Below are positions 45,158 through 53,949 of a stretch of DNA of 64,000 bases, piece by piece. Origin of the DNA: CABZJG01 sp902512685 (GTDB taxonomy: Bacteria > Pseudomonadota > Alphaproteobacteria > Rhodobacterales > Rhodobacteraceae); the NCBI GenBank assembly GCA_051201605.1, contig CP179201.1, forward strand, positions 186,001 to 250,000, written 5' to 3'. How positions within the stretch are numbered: position 1 is the first letter of the stretch; the number at the start of each line of letters is the position of its first letter. Below the pieces are notes generated by a model. The model saw nothing but the letters and a program-made list of their open reading frames with translations. It did not search any database and was not told the origin of the DNA. The position numbers and the translations under genes were made by a program.

Positions 45158-46114
45158 ATGCGCACTCATACAGCAGCGGAAATTAGTCACCCGACGGTTA
45201 AAAACCAAACAATTCAGCTGAAAGATATTCAAAAGAAATTACCGCTTCGGGTTTTATCGCAAGAAGACTGGCAACATTGGATCACCAAAGGCTATGTCGT
45301 GGTCAAAAATGCTGTAAGTCGCGCGGCTTGCCAGCAGCTTGAAAACGTCTTGTGGGAATTTGACGAAAAAGATCCAAATGAACCCTCTACATGGTATGCA
45401 CCGCAGCGCCGCCCGCATGTGCGCGCCGAGCTGAACAATGTCGGGATGACGGAAATTTACCATCACCAAGCCATGTGGGATAACCGCCAAGCCCAACGTG
45501 TCTATGATGCCTTTGTCGATATCTGGGATCAAGAAGATCTGTGGGTGGCCATTGACCGCGCCAACATCAATCCGCCCAAGAAAGTCAAAGGTAATCCAGA
45601 AGGGTTTATTCATTGGGATGTGGATACTGCCGCGCGACCTCTGCCCATCGGGGTGCAGGGTATTTTATCAATTAAAGAGCAGGATATCGAAACCGGCGGG
45701 TTTCAGGCGGTTCCCTATTTATTTGAGTTCTTCGAAGAGTGGGTAAAGACCCAGCCAGAGGATCGCAATCCACTGCTGCCTGATATGACCGGTCTCAGCC
45801 GTGAAAATATTACTTTAGAGCCTGGCGATTTGCTGATCTTCAACTCGCTTCTGGCCCATGGTGTGCGGCCCAATCATTCCGATGGACGCGTGCGCATGGC
45901 GCAGTATTTATCTATGGCCCCGGCTGATCCAGACAATGCGGCCGAACGGGCCGAACGGATCAGATTGTGGCGGGATATTGAACCCCCGAACAGACCCGAT
46001 TTTCCCGGCGATCCACGCGATTGGGAAAAAAATCACTACGGCCCCGCCGAGCTGACGCCCTTGGGCCGCAAGCTATTGGGTTTGGATCTTTGGCAAGAGG
46101 ATGCAGCGCAATAA
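45158..46114 (+). CDS. Phytanoyl-CoA dioxygenase (PhyH) family oxygenase
   Basis: A 318-residue Fe(II)/2-oxoglutarate-dependent oxygenase. The facial triad is readable as GFIHWDVDT (His-x-Asp, about residues 147-155) and LLAHGVRPNHSDGR (distal His near 230, with the 2-oxoglutarate-binding Arg). The substrate is unknown. Between GH43 and GH4 genes it may hydroxylate or demethylate a modified sugar; that is inference. AAAGGAG lies upstream of the ATG and 126 bp separate it from GH43. Confidence 0.85.
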   Translation: MRTHTAAEISHPTVKNQTIQLKDIQKKLPLRVLSQEDWQHWITKGYVVVKNAVSRAACQQLENVLWEFDEKDPNEPSTWYAPQRRPHVRAELNNVGMTEIYHHQAMWDNRQAQRVYDAFVDIWDQEDLWVAIDRANINPPKKVKGNPEGFIHWDVDTAARPLPIGVQGILSIKEQDIETGGFQAVPYLFEFFEEWVKTQPEDRNPLLPDMTGLSRENITLEPGDLLIFNSLLAHGVRPNHSDGRVRMAQYLSMAPADPDNAAERAERIRLWRDIEPPNRPDFPGDPRDWEKNHYGPAELTPLGRKLLGLDLWQEDAAQ

Positions 46115-46232
46115 TGCGTGCGCATCCGAGCGGTGCAAAAAGACCCGTTCAAACCTTATGAGTGACGAAATATAGTTAAAACGGATAACAGATTTGGATG
46201 GCTGCAAGGACATCCCAAAAAAGGAAATGGCG

Positions 46233-47588
46233 ATGCCAAAAATTGTACTTGTCGGCGCAGGAAGCCTGCAGTTTGGAACCTGTATGCTGGGCGATCTTTT
46301 TCAAAGCCGCGTTTTAACCACTGCAGAAGTTGTTTTGAACGACATAAACCAAAGCGCTGCACTGCGCACATTAAAGGTGGCCCAAGATTTTGTTGCGGAC
46401 CATAATCTGGATTTTTCCATCACGGCAGAGCCAAACTTGGAAAAAGCCCTTGCAAACGCTGATTTCGTGGTCATTTCAATCGAAGTGGGTGATCGGTTTG
46501 CGCTTTGGGATCAGGACTGGAAAATCCCCCAGCAATACGGCATTGCGCAAATCTATGGTGAAAACGGCGGACCGGGGGGGCTGTTTCACAGCCTAAGGAT
46601 TATTCCGCCGATTTTAGAGATTTGCGAAAAAGTTCTGCAAATTTCGCCAAGTGCTACAGTGTTTAACTATTCCAACCCAATGAGCCGTATCTGCACCACA
46701 GTGCACCGCAAATTTCCCGAACTTAACTTCATTGGCATCTGCCATGAAATAGCATCCTTAGAGCGGTTTTTGCCCTCAATACTGAAAACCACGATTGATA
46801 ACATCAAATATCGCGCGGCCGGACTAAATCATTTTTCGGTGATGACAGAGGTAAGCTATAAAGACAGCGGCAAAGACGCTTATGGGGATGTTTTGCAAAA
46901 CGCAGAGGCATTCTTTACCGCGCTGCCGGGCTATTCGGAAATTCTATCTGCCAAACGCGCCAGCGGCACATCGGTTGAAACCGAAGGCTGGATGGAAGTG
47001 GATCTGTCGCATATTCAAGATGTGCGGCCCTGGTCGGACCGGTGGTTGTTTCGAGAAATCATCGCCAGATTTGGCTGTTTTCCGATCACCACGGACAGTC
47101 ACTTTGGCGAATATATTTCTTGGGCAAATGAATGTTCGGATCACCGTGGGATATTGGATTTTTACACCTATTACCGGAATTTTCTAAGCGATAGCGCGCC
47201 CAAAATTGAACCTGTCCTAAAAGAGCGTATGGTGCCGATTATGGAAGGTCTTGTCACCGATAGCGGTTATGAAGAGGCAGCAGTCAATATCCCCAATAAC
47301 GGATTGATTGAGGATTTGCCAAATTGGTTGGTGGTTGAGGTGCCGGCGATTGTTAGCGCGCAGGGGATCAGCGGGATCAAGACCCCTATTCCCAAGGGCT
47401 TTCAAGGTCTTCTGACCAATCAAATCGGGGTCCATAATATGACCGCTGAAGCGGTTCTAAACGCAAGCAAAGACGCTGCGATCCAGGCCCTGATGGTTGA
47501 TCCGGTGGTCACAACTGCCGCGCAATTGCCGCAACTGGTGGACCATATGATTGCCGAGCAAAGCCCGTGGCTCGATTATCTGGGATAA
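46233..47588 (+). CDS. GH4-family alpha-glycosidase (NAD/Mn-dependent)
   Basis: A 451-residue glycoside hydrolase family 4 enzyme. IVLVGAGSLQFG binds NAD, NYSNPMSRICTT and GICHEIASLERFL supply the metal-binding Asn/Cys/His, and GLNHFSVMTEV follows. GH4 enzymes cleave by oxidation at C3 and elimination, acting on alpha-glucosides, alpha-galactosides, glucuronides or 6-phosphoglycosides. The start at 46233 has AAAAAAGGA at good spacing; 46227 is too close and 46194 has no site. It is the last gene of the right arm. Confidence 0.9.
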   Translation: MPKIVLVGAGSLQFGTCMLGDLFQSRVLTTAEVVLNDINQSAALRTLKVAQDFVADHNLDFSITAEPNLEKALANADFVVISIEVGDRFALWDQDWKIPQQYGIAQIYGENGGPGGLFHSLRIIPPILEICEKVLQISPSATVFNYSNPMSRICTTVHRKFPELNFIGICHEIASLERFLPSILKTTIDNIKYRAAGLNHFSVMTEVSYKDSGKDAYGDVLQNAEAFFTALPGYSEILSAKRASGTSVETEGWMEVDLSHIQDVRPWSDRWLFREIIARFGCFPITTDSHFGEYISWANECSDHRGILDFYTYYRNFLSDSAPKIEPVLKERMVPIMEGLVTDSGYEEAAVNIPNNGLIEDLPNWLVVEVPAIVSAQGISGIKTPIPKGFQGLLTNQIGVHNMTAEAVLNASKDAAIQALMVDPVVTTAAQLPQLVDHMIAEQSPWLDYLG

Positions 47589-47639
47589 GTGGGACATGCG
47601 CGGCGGGGACCGCCTTGGGCGGCGCATTGCGATATTGAA

Positions 47640-47670
47640 AATCAAAAAGGCGCCGCCATCACAGCGGCGC
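47640..47670 (-). terminator. Terminator of the gcv operon
   Basis: GCGCCGC (47650-47656) and GCGGCGC (47664-47670) form a 7-bp all-GC stem with a 7-base loop, 18 bp past the gcvP stop, followed on the minus strand by CTTTTTGATTTT. A T-rich stretch on the plus side may also serve the GH4 operon. Confidence 0.85.
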
Positions 47671-47687
47671 AGATTGTTTTTAGCAGC

Positions 47688-50537
47688 TTATTCAGCGGCC
47701 TCGGCGTAATCTGACATCGGCGGGCAGGTGCAAATGAGATGGCGGTCGCCATGTACATTGTCGACCCTGTTCACTGCCGGCCAATATTTATCGACCCGAA
47801 AAGCTCCGGGGGGGAAGCATCCCTGATCGCGGCTATAGGGGCGATCCCAGTCCCCGACCAGATCTTCGACCGTGTGCGGGGCATTTTTCAGCGGGTTATT
47901 TTCCGCGTCGATCCTTCCCTCTTCGATATCGGCAATTTCACTGCGAATGGCGAGCATCGCGTCGCAAAACCGATCCAGTTCGGCTTTGGTTTCGGACTCT
48001 GTCGGTTCGACCATCAGCGTACCTGAAACTGGCCAGCTCATAGTGGGGGCGTGAAAGCCGCAATCTATAAGGCGTTTGGCGATATCTTCAACACTGACAC
48101 CGGCGCTGTCGGCAAAGGGGCGCACATCTAAAATACACTCATGTGCTACCCGCCCGCTGGGGCCTTTATAAAGAACGTCAAACGCCCCTTCGAGCCGTTT
48201 GGCAATATAGTTGGCGTTCAAGATGGCCACCCGTGTGGCTTGGGTCAAACCTTCGCCGCCCATCATCAGGCAATAGGCCCAGCTGATCGGCAGTAGCGAG
48301 GGCGAGCCAAAAGGCGCCGCCGATACCGGCCCGGTGCTGCCGCCGGTTTCCGGATGCCCGGGAAGATGCGGCACAAGATGTGATTTGACGCCAATCGGGC
48401 CCATGCCGGGGCCGCCGCCGCCATGCGGAATGCAAAAGGTCTTATGCAGGTTGAGGTGGCTGACATCCCCGCCCAGATCACCGGGGCGTGAAAGCCCGAC
48501 CATCGCATTCATATTGGCCCCGTCGATATAGACCTGACCGCCAAACTTATGAACGATCTCGCAGACCTCATGCACGGTTTCTTCAAATACGCCGTGGGTT
48601 GAGGGATAGGTGATCATGCAGCCGGCCAGTTCGGTGGCGTATTGCTCGGCTTTGGCGCGAAAGTCCTCAAGATCAATATCGCCATTATCGGCTGAATTGA
48701 CCGCCACAACCTGCCAGCCGACCATCTGCGCGCTGGCCGGATTGGTGCCATGGGCCGAGGTGGGAATGAGGCAGACATTGCGATGACCTTCACCGCGGGC
48801 CGCGTGATATTCCGCGATGGTCAGCAGACCGGCATATTCGCCCTGTGCGCCGGAATTTGGCTGCATTGAAATGGCGTCATACCCTGTGATGTCACATAGC
48901 TTCTGCGATAAATCGGAAATCATTTCTTCATAGCCCAGCGCCTGATCTTTGGGCGCAAAGGGATGCAAAAGCGAAAACTCACGCCAGCTGACCGGCATCA
49001 TTTCGGCCGCTGAGTTAAGCTTCATGGTGCAGGAACCAAGTGGGATCATCGCCCGATCCAGTGCCAGATCGCGATCTGCAAGCCGCCGCATATAGCGCAT
49101 CATTTCGGTTTCTGCCCGGTTCATATGGAACACATCATGATTGAGATAAGATGTGTGCCGGTGTAGCGCTGGCGGCACCCGGTAATCGGGGGCGAGATTA
49201 TCATCCGAGCGGGTGATGCCAAAGGCGCGCCAAACCGCTTCTGTGGTCGAGCGGCGGCTGCGCTCATCCAAGGTTATACCAACCTTTGTTTTCCCCACAG
49301 CACGCAGGTTGATCCTTTCTTTGACTGCGGCTTGCATCACCGCGTTTTGCAGCAGACCGACATCAACCGTAATGGTATCAAAAAAGGCGTCAGGCTCGAT
49401 TTTAAATCCGGCCTCTTCCAGCCCTTTGGCCAGCCGCACGGTTTTGCGGTGGATGCGCTGGGCAATGGCTTTTAGGCCCTCGGGCCCGTGAAAAACCGCA
49501 TAAAATGAGGCCATCACCGCCAGCAAAGCCTGCGCGGTGCAAACGTTTGAGGTGGCCTTTTCGCGGCGAATATGCTGCTCGCGGGTTTGCAGCGCCAGGC
49601 GGTAGGCTTTATTGCCCTTGGCATCAATAGATACGCCAACAATGCGGCCCGGCATGGATCGTTTGAATGCGTCTTTGCTGGCCATATAGGCCGCGTGCGG
49701 TCCGCCATAACCCACAGGGACGCCAAAGCGCTGGGTGCTGCCCACGGCGATGTCTGCATCCATTGCGCCCGGCTCTTTGAGCAAGGTCAGCGCCAAAGGA
49801 TCGGCGCAGACAATCCCAATGGCTTTTACCGCATGCAGCGCCGCCATTGCATCGGTGAAATCACGCACATAGCCATAGGTGCCGGGATATTGGAAAATCG
49901 CCCCGAAAACCTCATCGGCCTTTAAGTTTTCCGGCGCATCAATAATTATCTCAATGCCCAGCGGTTTTGCCCGGGTTTGCATCACCGCGATGTTTTGCGG
50001 GTGGCAGTTTTGATCAACAAAAAACCCTTTGGCTTTTGATTTGGCCACGCGCTGGGCCATGGTCATTGCTTCGGCGCAGGCGGTGGCTTCATCCAGCAAG
50101 GACGCATTGGCAATTTCCAGCCCTGTCAGATCGGATATCATAGTTTGATAGTTCAGTAGTGCCTCAAGTCGCCCCTGACTGATTTCCGGCTGATACGGTG
50201 TATAGGCGGTGTACCAGGCTGGGTTTTCCAGGATGTTGCGCTGGATAACCGGCGGCGTCACTGTGCCATGATAGCCTTGCCCGATCAGGCTGGTCAGCAC
50301 CTGGTTTTTGGCCGCTGTCACGCGCATATGATACAACAGCTCGCGTTCGGATTTAGGCTTGCCAAAATCCAGCGGCTTTTTCTGCCGGATCGAGGGCGGC
50401 AATGTATCATCCATCAAATCCTCAAGACTGCTGCTGCCAACAGTGGTCAGCATGGTGTCCATTTCGCTCGGCGACGGACCAATATGGCGACGATTGGCAA
50501 AATCATAAGGCAGATAATCGGTTGGGGTAAACGGCAT
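47688..50537 (-). CDS. gcvP: Glycine dehydrogenase (decarboxylating), P protein
   Basis: PLP-dependent P protein of the glycine cleavage system (949 residues, fused alpha/beta form). It decarboxylates glycine and loads the aminomethyl group on GcvH lipoate. The PLP Lys is in SHLNLHKTFCIPHGGGGPGMGP (His-Lys-Thr), and the N-terminal half shows FANRHIGPS and GRLEALLNYQTMI. It is third in the gcvT-gcvH-gcvP operon, after 81 bp, and under the glycine riboswitch. Confidence 0.97.
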   Translation of the reverse strand: MPFTPTDYLPYDFANRRHIGPSPSEMDTMLTTVGSSSLEDLMDDTLPPSIRQKKPLDFGKPKSERELLYHMRVTAAKNQVLTSLIGQGYHGTVTPPVIQRNILENPAWYTAYTPYQPEISQGRLEALLNYQTMISDLTGLEIANASLLDEATACAEAMTMAQRVAKSKAKGFFVDQNCHPQNIAVMQTRAKPLGIEIIIDAPENLKADEVFGAIFQYPGTYGYVRDFTDAMAALHAVKAIGIVCADPLALTLLKEPGAMDADIAVGSTQRFGVPVGYGGPHAAYMASKDAFKRSMPGRIVGVSIDAKGNKAYRLALQTREQHIRREKATSNVCTAQALLAVMASFYAVFHGPEGLKAIAQRIHRKTVRLAKGLEEAGFKIEPDAFFDTITVDVGLLQNAVMQAAVKERINLRAVGKTKVGITLDERSRRSTTEAVWRAFGITRSDDNLAPDYRVPPALHRHTSYLNHDVFHMNRAETEMMRYMRRLADRDLALDRAMIPLGSCTMKLNSAAEMMPVSWREFSLLHPFAPKDQALGYEEMISDLSQKLCDITGYDAISMQPNSGAQGEYAGLLTIAEYHAARGEGHRNVCLIPTSAHGTNPASAQMVGWQVVAVNSADNGDIDLEDFRAKAEQYATELAGCMITYPSTHGVFEETVHEVCEIVHKFGGQVYIDGANMNAMVGLSRPGDLGGDVSHLNLHKTFCIPHGGGGPGMGPIGVKSHLVPHLPGHPETGGSTGPVSAAPFGSPSLLPISWAYCLMMGGEGLTQATRVAILNANYIAKRLEGAFDVLYKGPSGRVAHECILDVRPFADSAGVSVEDIAKRLIDCGFHAPTMSWPVSGTLMVEPTESETKAELDRFCDAMLAIRSEIADIEEGRIDAENNPLKNAPHTVEDLVGDWDRPYSRDQGCFPPGAFRVDKYWPAVNRVDNVHGDRHLICTCPPMSDYAEAAE

Positions 50538-50618
50538 ATCAGGCTCCTGTTAAAAGTTCAGGGGTACATAGAAATTTAGTTGCGATGGGCCCCATATCTG
50601 AGGCCATGATTGAGCGCC

Positions 50619-50978
50619 CTAGCTGATCAGTTTGTTATAGGCTGCTTCATCCATATAATCGTCCATCTGGCTTAGATCGCTGGGGCGGATTTTAAAAAAC
50701 CAACCGGCGCCCATCGGGTCTTCGTTGACCTTGGATGGTTCATCCTCAAGTGCAGGGTTTATTTCGGTGATCTCACCATCCAGCGGGGATAGAATGTCCG
50801 AGGCGGCCTTGACACTTTCGATCACCACAACCTCATCGTCTTTGGAAACCGTATCGCCCTCTTCGGGCAGATCAACAAAAACAATATCGCCCAACTGGGT
50901 GCTGGCATGTTCGGTAATTCCAACCACCACCAGATCGTCTTCGATGCGCAGCCATTCATGCTCTTCTGTGAATTTCAT
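50619..50978 (-). CDS. gcvH: Glycine cleavage system H protein
   Basis: A 119-residue lipoyl carrier that shuttles the aminomethyl group between P, T and L proteins. The lipoylated Lys is in VVVIESVKAASDILSPLDG (about residue 55-60). The N-terminus MKFTEEHEWLRIEDDLVVVGIT is family-typical. It lies 18 bp downstream of gcvT. Confidence 0.97.
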   Translation of the reverse strand: MKFTEEHEWLRIEDDLVVVGITEHASTQLGDIVFVDLPEEGDTVSKDDEVVVIESVKAASDILSPLDGEITEINPALEDEPSKVNEDPMGAGWFFKIRPSDLSQMDDYMDEAAYNKLIS

Positions 50979-50996
50979 TTTTAACTCTCCTGTTGA

Positions 50997-52124
50997 TCAA
51001 CGTTTAAAGTTTGCTGCGGTAAAGGGCAGCGATACAATTTCGACCGGCAACCGCTTGCCGCGGACCTCGCCAAAAACAATTGTTTGGGCTGTGGCCACCT
51101 CGGTGGGCACATAGCCCATTGCAACCGGGCCTTGCACCGTTGGCCCAAACCCGCCTGAGGTAACAGCGCCGATCGGGGTATCACCGGTTTCATCAGCAAA
51201 GATTAAAACCCCTTCGCGCATGGGTGCGCGGCCCTGAGGGCGCAATCCGACCCGTTTTTTTTCCGCCCCCCCCGTCAGTTCGTCCAAAATCCGCTCAGCC
51301 CCGGGAAACCCGCCAGCTCGGGCACCGCCTGCGCGGCGCGCGCGCTGTATTGCCCAGCTTAATCCGGCGTCCACAGGGCTCGTATTTTCGTCAATATCAT
51401 GGCCATACAAACATAAGCCTGCCTCAAGCCTGAGCGAATCGCGCGCCCCTAGCCCGATAAATTCCACATCCTGATGCGCCAAAAGGGCGTGGGCCAGATC
51501 ATTGGCCGCCGCTGTGGGTACCGAGATTTCAAAGCCGTCTTCTCCGGTATATCCCGACCGTGATATCCAGCACTCCGCGCCGGCCAGCGGCAGGGTTTCA
51601 ACATCCATAAATTTCATATCACGAATGGCCGGATGATGCTCAGCCAGCACAGCTTCGGCGCGCGGTCCCTGAAGTGCCAGCAAGGCGCGGTTTTCTAGAT
51701 GTTTGATGCTGATGTCCGGCTCAAGCATGGCGCGCAGATATTTTATATCCGCATCCGCGCAGGCAGCGTTGACCACCATGAAAATATGGTCGCCCCGATT
51801 GGCAAACATCAGGTCGTCTTGGATGCCGCCCTGCGGGTTGGTGAACAGCCCGTAGCGCTGCCGCCCGGGTTGCAATCCCTGCACATCCATGGGGATAATG
51901 CGCTCAAGGGCCGAGGCGGCGGCTTCATAAGATGTGCCGCGCAGGATGACTTGCCCCATATGGCTGACATCAAAAAGCCCGGCTTTGGTGCGTGTGTGTG
52001 CATGTTCCTGCATCACCCCAAGCGGATATTGGACCGGCATATCAAAGCCGGCAAAGCCGACCATTTTTGCTCCCAGCTTAAGGTGCAAATCATAAAAAGG
52101 CGTCCGCCGAAGAGCATCCATCAT
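50997..52124 (-). CDS. gcvT: Aminomethyltransferase, T protein
   Basis: Tetrahydrofolate-dependent T protein (375 residues) that releases ammonia and forms 5,10-methylene-THF. Visible motifs are MVGFAGFDMPVQYP near residue 22, LFDVSHMGQ near 50, and SGYTGEDGFEISVP near 190. A second in-frame ATG follows immediately. GAGAG precedes the start. It is the first gene of the gcv operon, roughly 75 bp after the riboswitch. Confidence 0.96.
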   Translation of the reverse strand: MMDALRRTPFYDLHLKLGAKMVGFAGFDMPVQYPLGVMQEHAHTRTKAGLFDVSHMGQVILRGTSYEAAASALERIIPMDVQGLQPGRQRYGLFTNPQGGIQDDLMFANRGDHIFMVVNAACADADIKYLRAMLEPDISIKHLENRALLALQGPRAEAVLAEHHPAIRDMKFMDVETLPLAGAECWISRSGYTGEDGFEISVPTAAANDLAHALLAHQDVEFIGLGARDSLRLEAGLCLYGHDIDENTSPVDAGLSWAIQRARRAGGARAGGFPGAERILDELTGGAEKKRVGLRPQGRAPMREGVLIFADETGDTPIGAVTSGGFGPTVQGPVAMGYVPTEVATAQTIVFGEVRGKRLPVEIVSLPFTAANFKR

Positions 52125-52199
52125 AACTCTCTCTTTTTCGGGCCGGTAACGGGTGGGTCAATCCGGCATCACTCTTTACGCGAACCGTGTGCTCGCGCG

Positions 52200-52352
52200 C
52201 TGATGCCCCCTCTGTCCTTTGGCCTGAGATCGCTATCCCTTCGGCGGATGCAGAGCATCTCTCTCCAGAGTACGTTATTGGATCGGTCCTGTTGCCTGAG
52301 AGTTTCCGGGGCGGTTGCTCCTTCGGCACTGGTCGGGCCAGTTCTCCCGTTC
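52200..52352 (-). promoter_or_regulatory. Tandem glycine riboswitch
   Basis: Two consecutive glycine aptamers are readable on the minus strand. The first has ACGGGAGAACTGG, then CCGAAGGAGCAACCGCCCC and CTCTCAGGCA. The second has TCTGGAGAGAGATG, CCGCCGAAGGGATAGCGATC and TCTCAGGCCAAAGGACAGAG. This is the classic gcv leader; glycine binding switches the downstream gcvT-H-P genes on. Confidence 0.93.
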
Positions 52353-52363
52353 CAATGCGGAAT

Positions 52364-52392
52364 ACAATAGTATGCCATGGGCCGTTTCACAA
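52364..52392 (-). promoter_or_regulatory. Promoter of the gcv operon
   Basis: On the minus strand TTGTGA (52387-52392) and TATTGT (52364-52369) are separated by exactly 17 bp. The predicted start, near 52357, lies just before the first aptamer. Confidence 0.75.
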
Positions 52393-52452
52393 GAAAAATT
52401 TTAACGCTTTCGCGAATTGACAAGCGCTTTAGAACAGCCCAGATATCGCCCG

Positions 52453-53016
52453 ATGAGCGATCCTTACTTTTTCGGCTATGGCAGTCTGGTTAATCTGGCC
52501 ACCCATGAATACGGCGATCCGCGCCCCGCAACGCTGCAGGGATGGCGCCGGCTTTGGTGTGAAACATCTTATCGCAAAGCCGCGTTTCTCAGCATTGCAC
52601 CGGCCCCCGGTGCCCAGATCCAGGGCCTTATGGCGCAGGTGAAAGACGGCGACTGGCAGGCGCTGGATGCGCGCGAAGCCGGGTATGATCGGCTGGATGC
52701 GACACATCAGATCAGCCATGAGCTTGCACAACAGGTGCTCTGTGCGGTCTATGCGATACCGCAATCGAAAGCGGCAGAGCAAAGACCGTCTCCGGCGCCC
52801 ATCCTGCTCAGTTATCTTGATGTGGTGCTGCAAGGGTTTCTGCAAATCTACGGCGAGCTTGGCGCGCGCGGGTTTATGGACACCACGGATCAATGGACCC
52901 GCCCGGTGCTGAATGATCGCGCCACGCCACTTTATCCGCGCCATCAACAGCTGGAAAATGCGCAAAGGCAACTGGTCGACGCATTGTGCAAAGACTACGG
53001 TCTAGACACCATTTAG
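52453..53016 (+). CDS. Gamma-glutamylcyclotransferase-fold protein
   Basis: A 187-residue GGCT/AIG2-like protein with the substrate-binding YGSL motif in FFGYGSLVNLAT near the N-terminus and the likely catalytic Glu in LDAREAGYDRL. Family members form 5-oxoproline from gamma-glutamyl compounds, but many are uncharacterised. The ATG at 52453 is taken; an in-frame TTG at 52417 would add twelve poorly conserved residues and overlap a TTGACA that looks like promoter DNA. It is divergent from gcvT. Confidence 0.8.
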   Translation: MSDPYFFGYGSLVNLATHEYGDPRPATLQGWRRLWCETSYRKAAFLSIAPAPGAQIQGLMAQVKDGDWQALDAREAGYDRLDATHQISHELAQQVLCAVYAIPQSKAAEQRPSPAPILLSYLDVVLQGFLQIYGELGARGFMDTTDQWTRPVLNDRATPLYPRHQQLENAQRQLVDALCKDYGLDTI

Positions 53017-53067
53017 TCAGGCTTTTCTTCGCTCAAATACTCCCGCCGGAGGCGGCGGCCTCTGGCC

Positions 53068-53931
53068 TCATATCGCCTGCTTTAAACTTTCCTCTAAATA
53101 AATCTCGCGCAACCGTGCAGCCACAGGGCCGGGGTTTCCAGAGCCAAGTTTGTGCTCATCAATCGCCACAACCGGCATCACAAAAGTGCTGGCAGAGGTG
53201 ATAAAGGCCTCGTCGGCCTCCTGCGCTTCAGCAATGCTAAAGGAGCGCTCGACGACCTCCATTTGCGCCTCTTCTGCGCAGCGCAGCACGGCGGCCCGGG
53301 TAATCCCGTGCAAGATGTCGTTTGACAGCCCACGGGTGATAATCTGGTGTCCCTTGACGATATAGGCGTTGTTGCTGGTGCCTTCGGTCACATGACCATC
53401 CTGAACCATCCAGGCGTCATCTGCGCCGGCTTTTTTGGCCATCATTTTACCCATCGAAGGATATAAAAGCTGCACGGTTTTAATATCGCGCCGGCCCCAG
53501 CGAATGTCGTCTATGCTGATAACCTTGATGCCTTTTTTGGCAGCCGGGTTGTTGGCCAGCCCCGGTTTGTTTTGCGTAAAAAGCACCACGGTCGGCGGGG
53601 TTGTCTCGGGGTCTGGAAACACAAAATCGCGATCATCTGGCGCTCCGCGGGTGATTTGCAAATAGACCATGCCTTCTTCGACGCCGTTGCGCGAGACCAG
53701 CTCACGATGCACCTGCAACAGGTCCTCTTTCGAGATGGGGTTTTCCATTCCAAGCTCGCTCAACGATCGCGCCAAACGCACCGCATGGCCTTCAAAATCA
53801 ATCAGCTTGCCGCCTAGAACCGAGGTGACCTCATAAACCCCGTCGGCCATCAAAAACCCACGATCAAAAATGGATACTTTGGCATCTTCTTCCGGCACAT
53901 ACTGGCCATTGACATAAACGATACGGCTCAT
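53068..53931 (-). CDS. D-amino acid aminotransferase
   Basis: Class IV PLP aminotransferase (287 residues) of the D-alanine transaminase type. The PLP Lys is in RRDIKTVQLLYPSMGKMMAKK (near residue 147). The N-terminus IVYVNGQYVPEEDAKVSIFDRGFLMADGVYEV and the GTSNNAY phosphate site match D-specific enzymes. It converts D-amino acids with 2-oxoglutarate, producing D-glutamate, or the reverse. It is third in the dgcN-dgcA operon, 18 bp after dgcA, with AAAGGA upstream. Confidence 0.9.
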   Translation of the reverse strand: MSRIVYVNGQYVPEEDAKVSIFDRGFLMADGVYEVTSVLGGKLIDFEGHAVRLARSLSELGMENPISKEDLLQVHRELVSRNGVEEGMVYLQITRGAPDDRDFVFPDPETTPPTVVLFTQNKPGLANNPAAKKGIKVISIDDIRWGRRDIKTVQLLYPSMGKMMAKKAGADDAWMVQDGHVTEGTSNNAYIVKGHQIITRGLSNDILHGITRAAVLRCAEEAQMEVVERSFSIAEAQEADEAFITSASTFVMPVVAIDEHKLGSGNPGPVAARLREIYLEESLKQAI

Positions 53932-53949
53932 GGTCTTTTTCCTTTCAGT

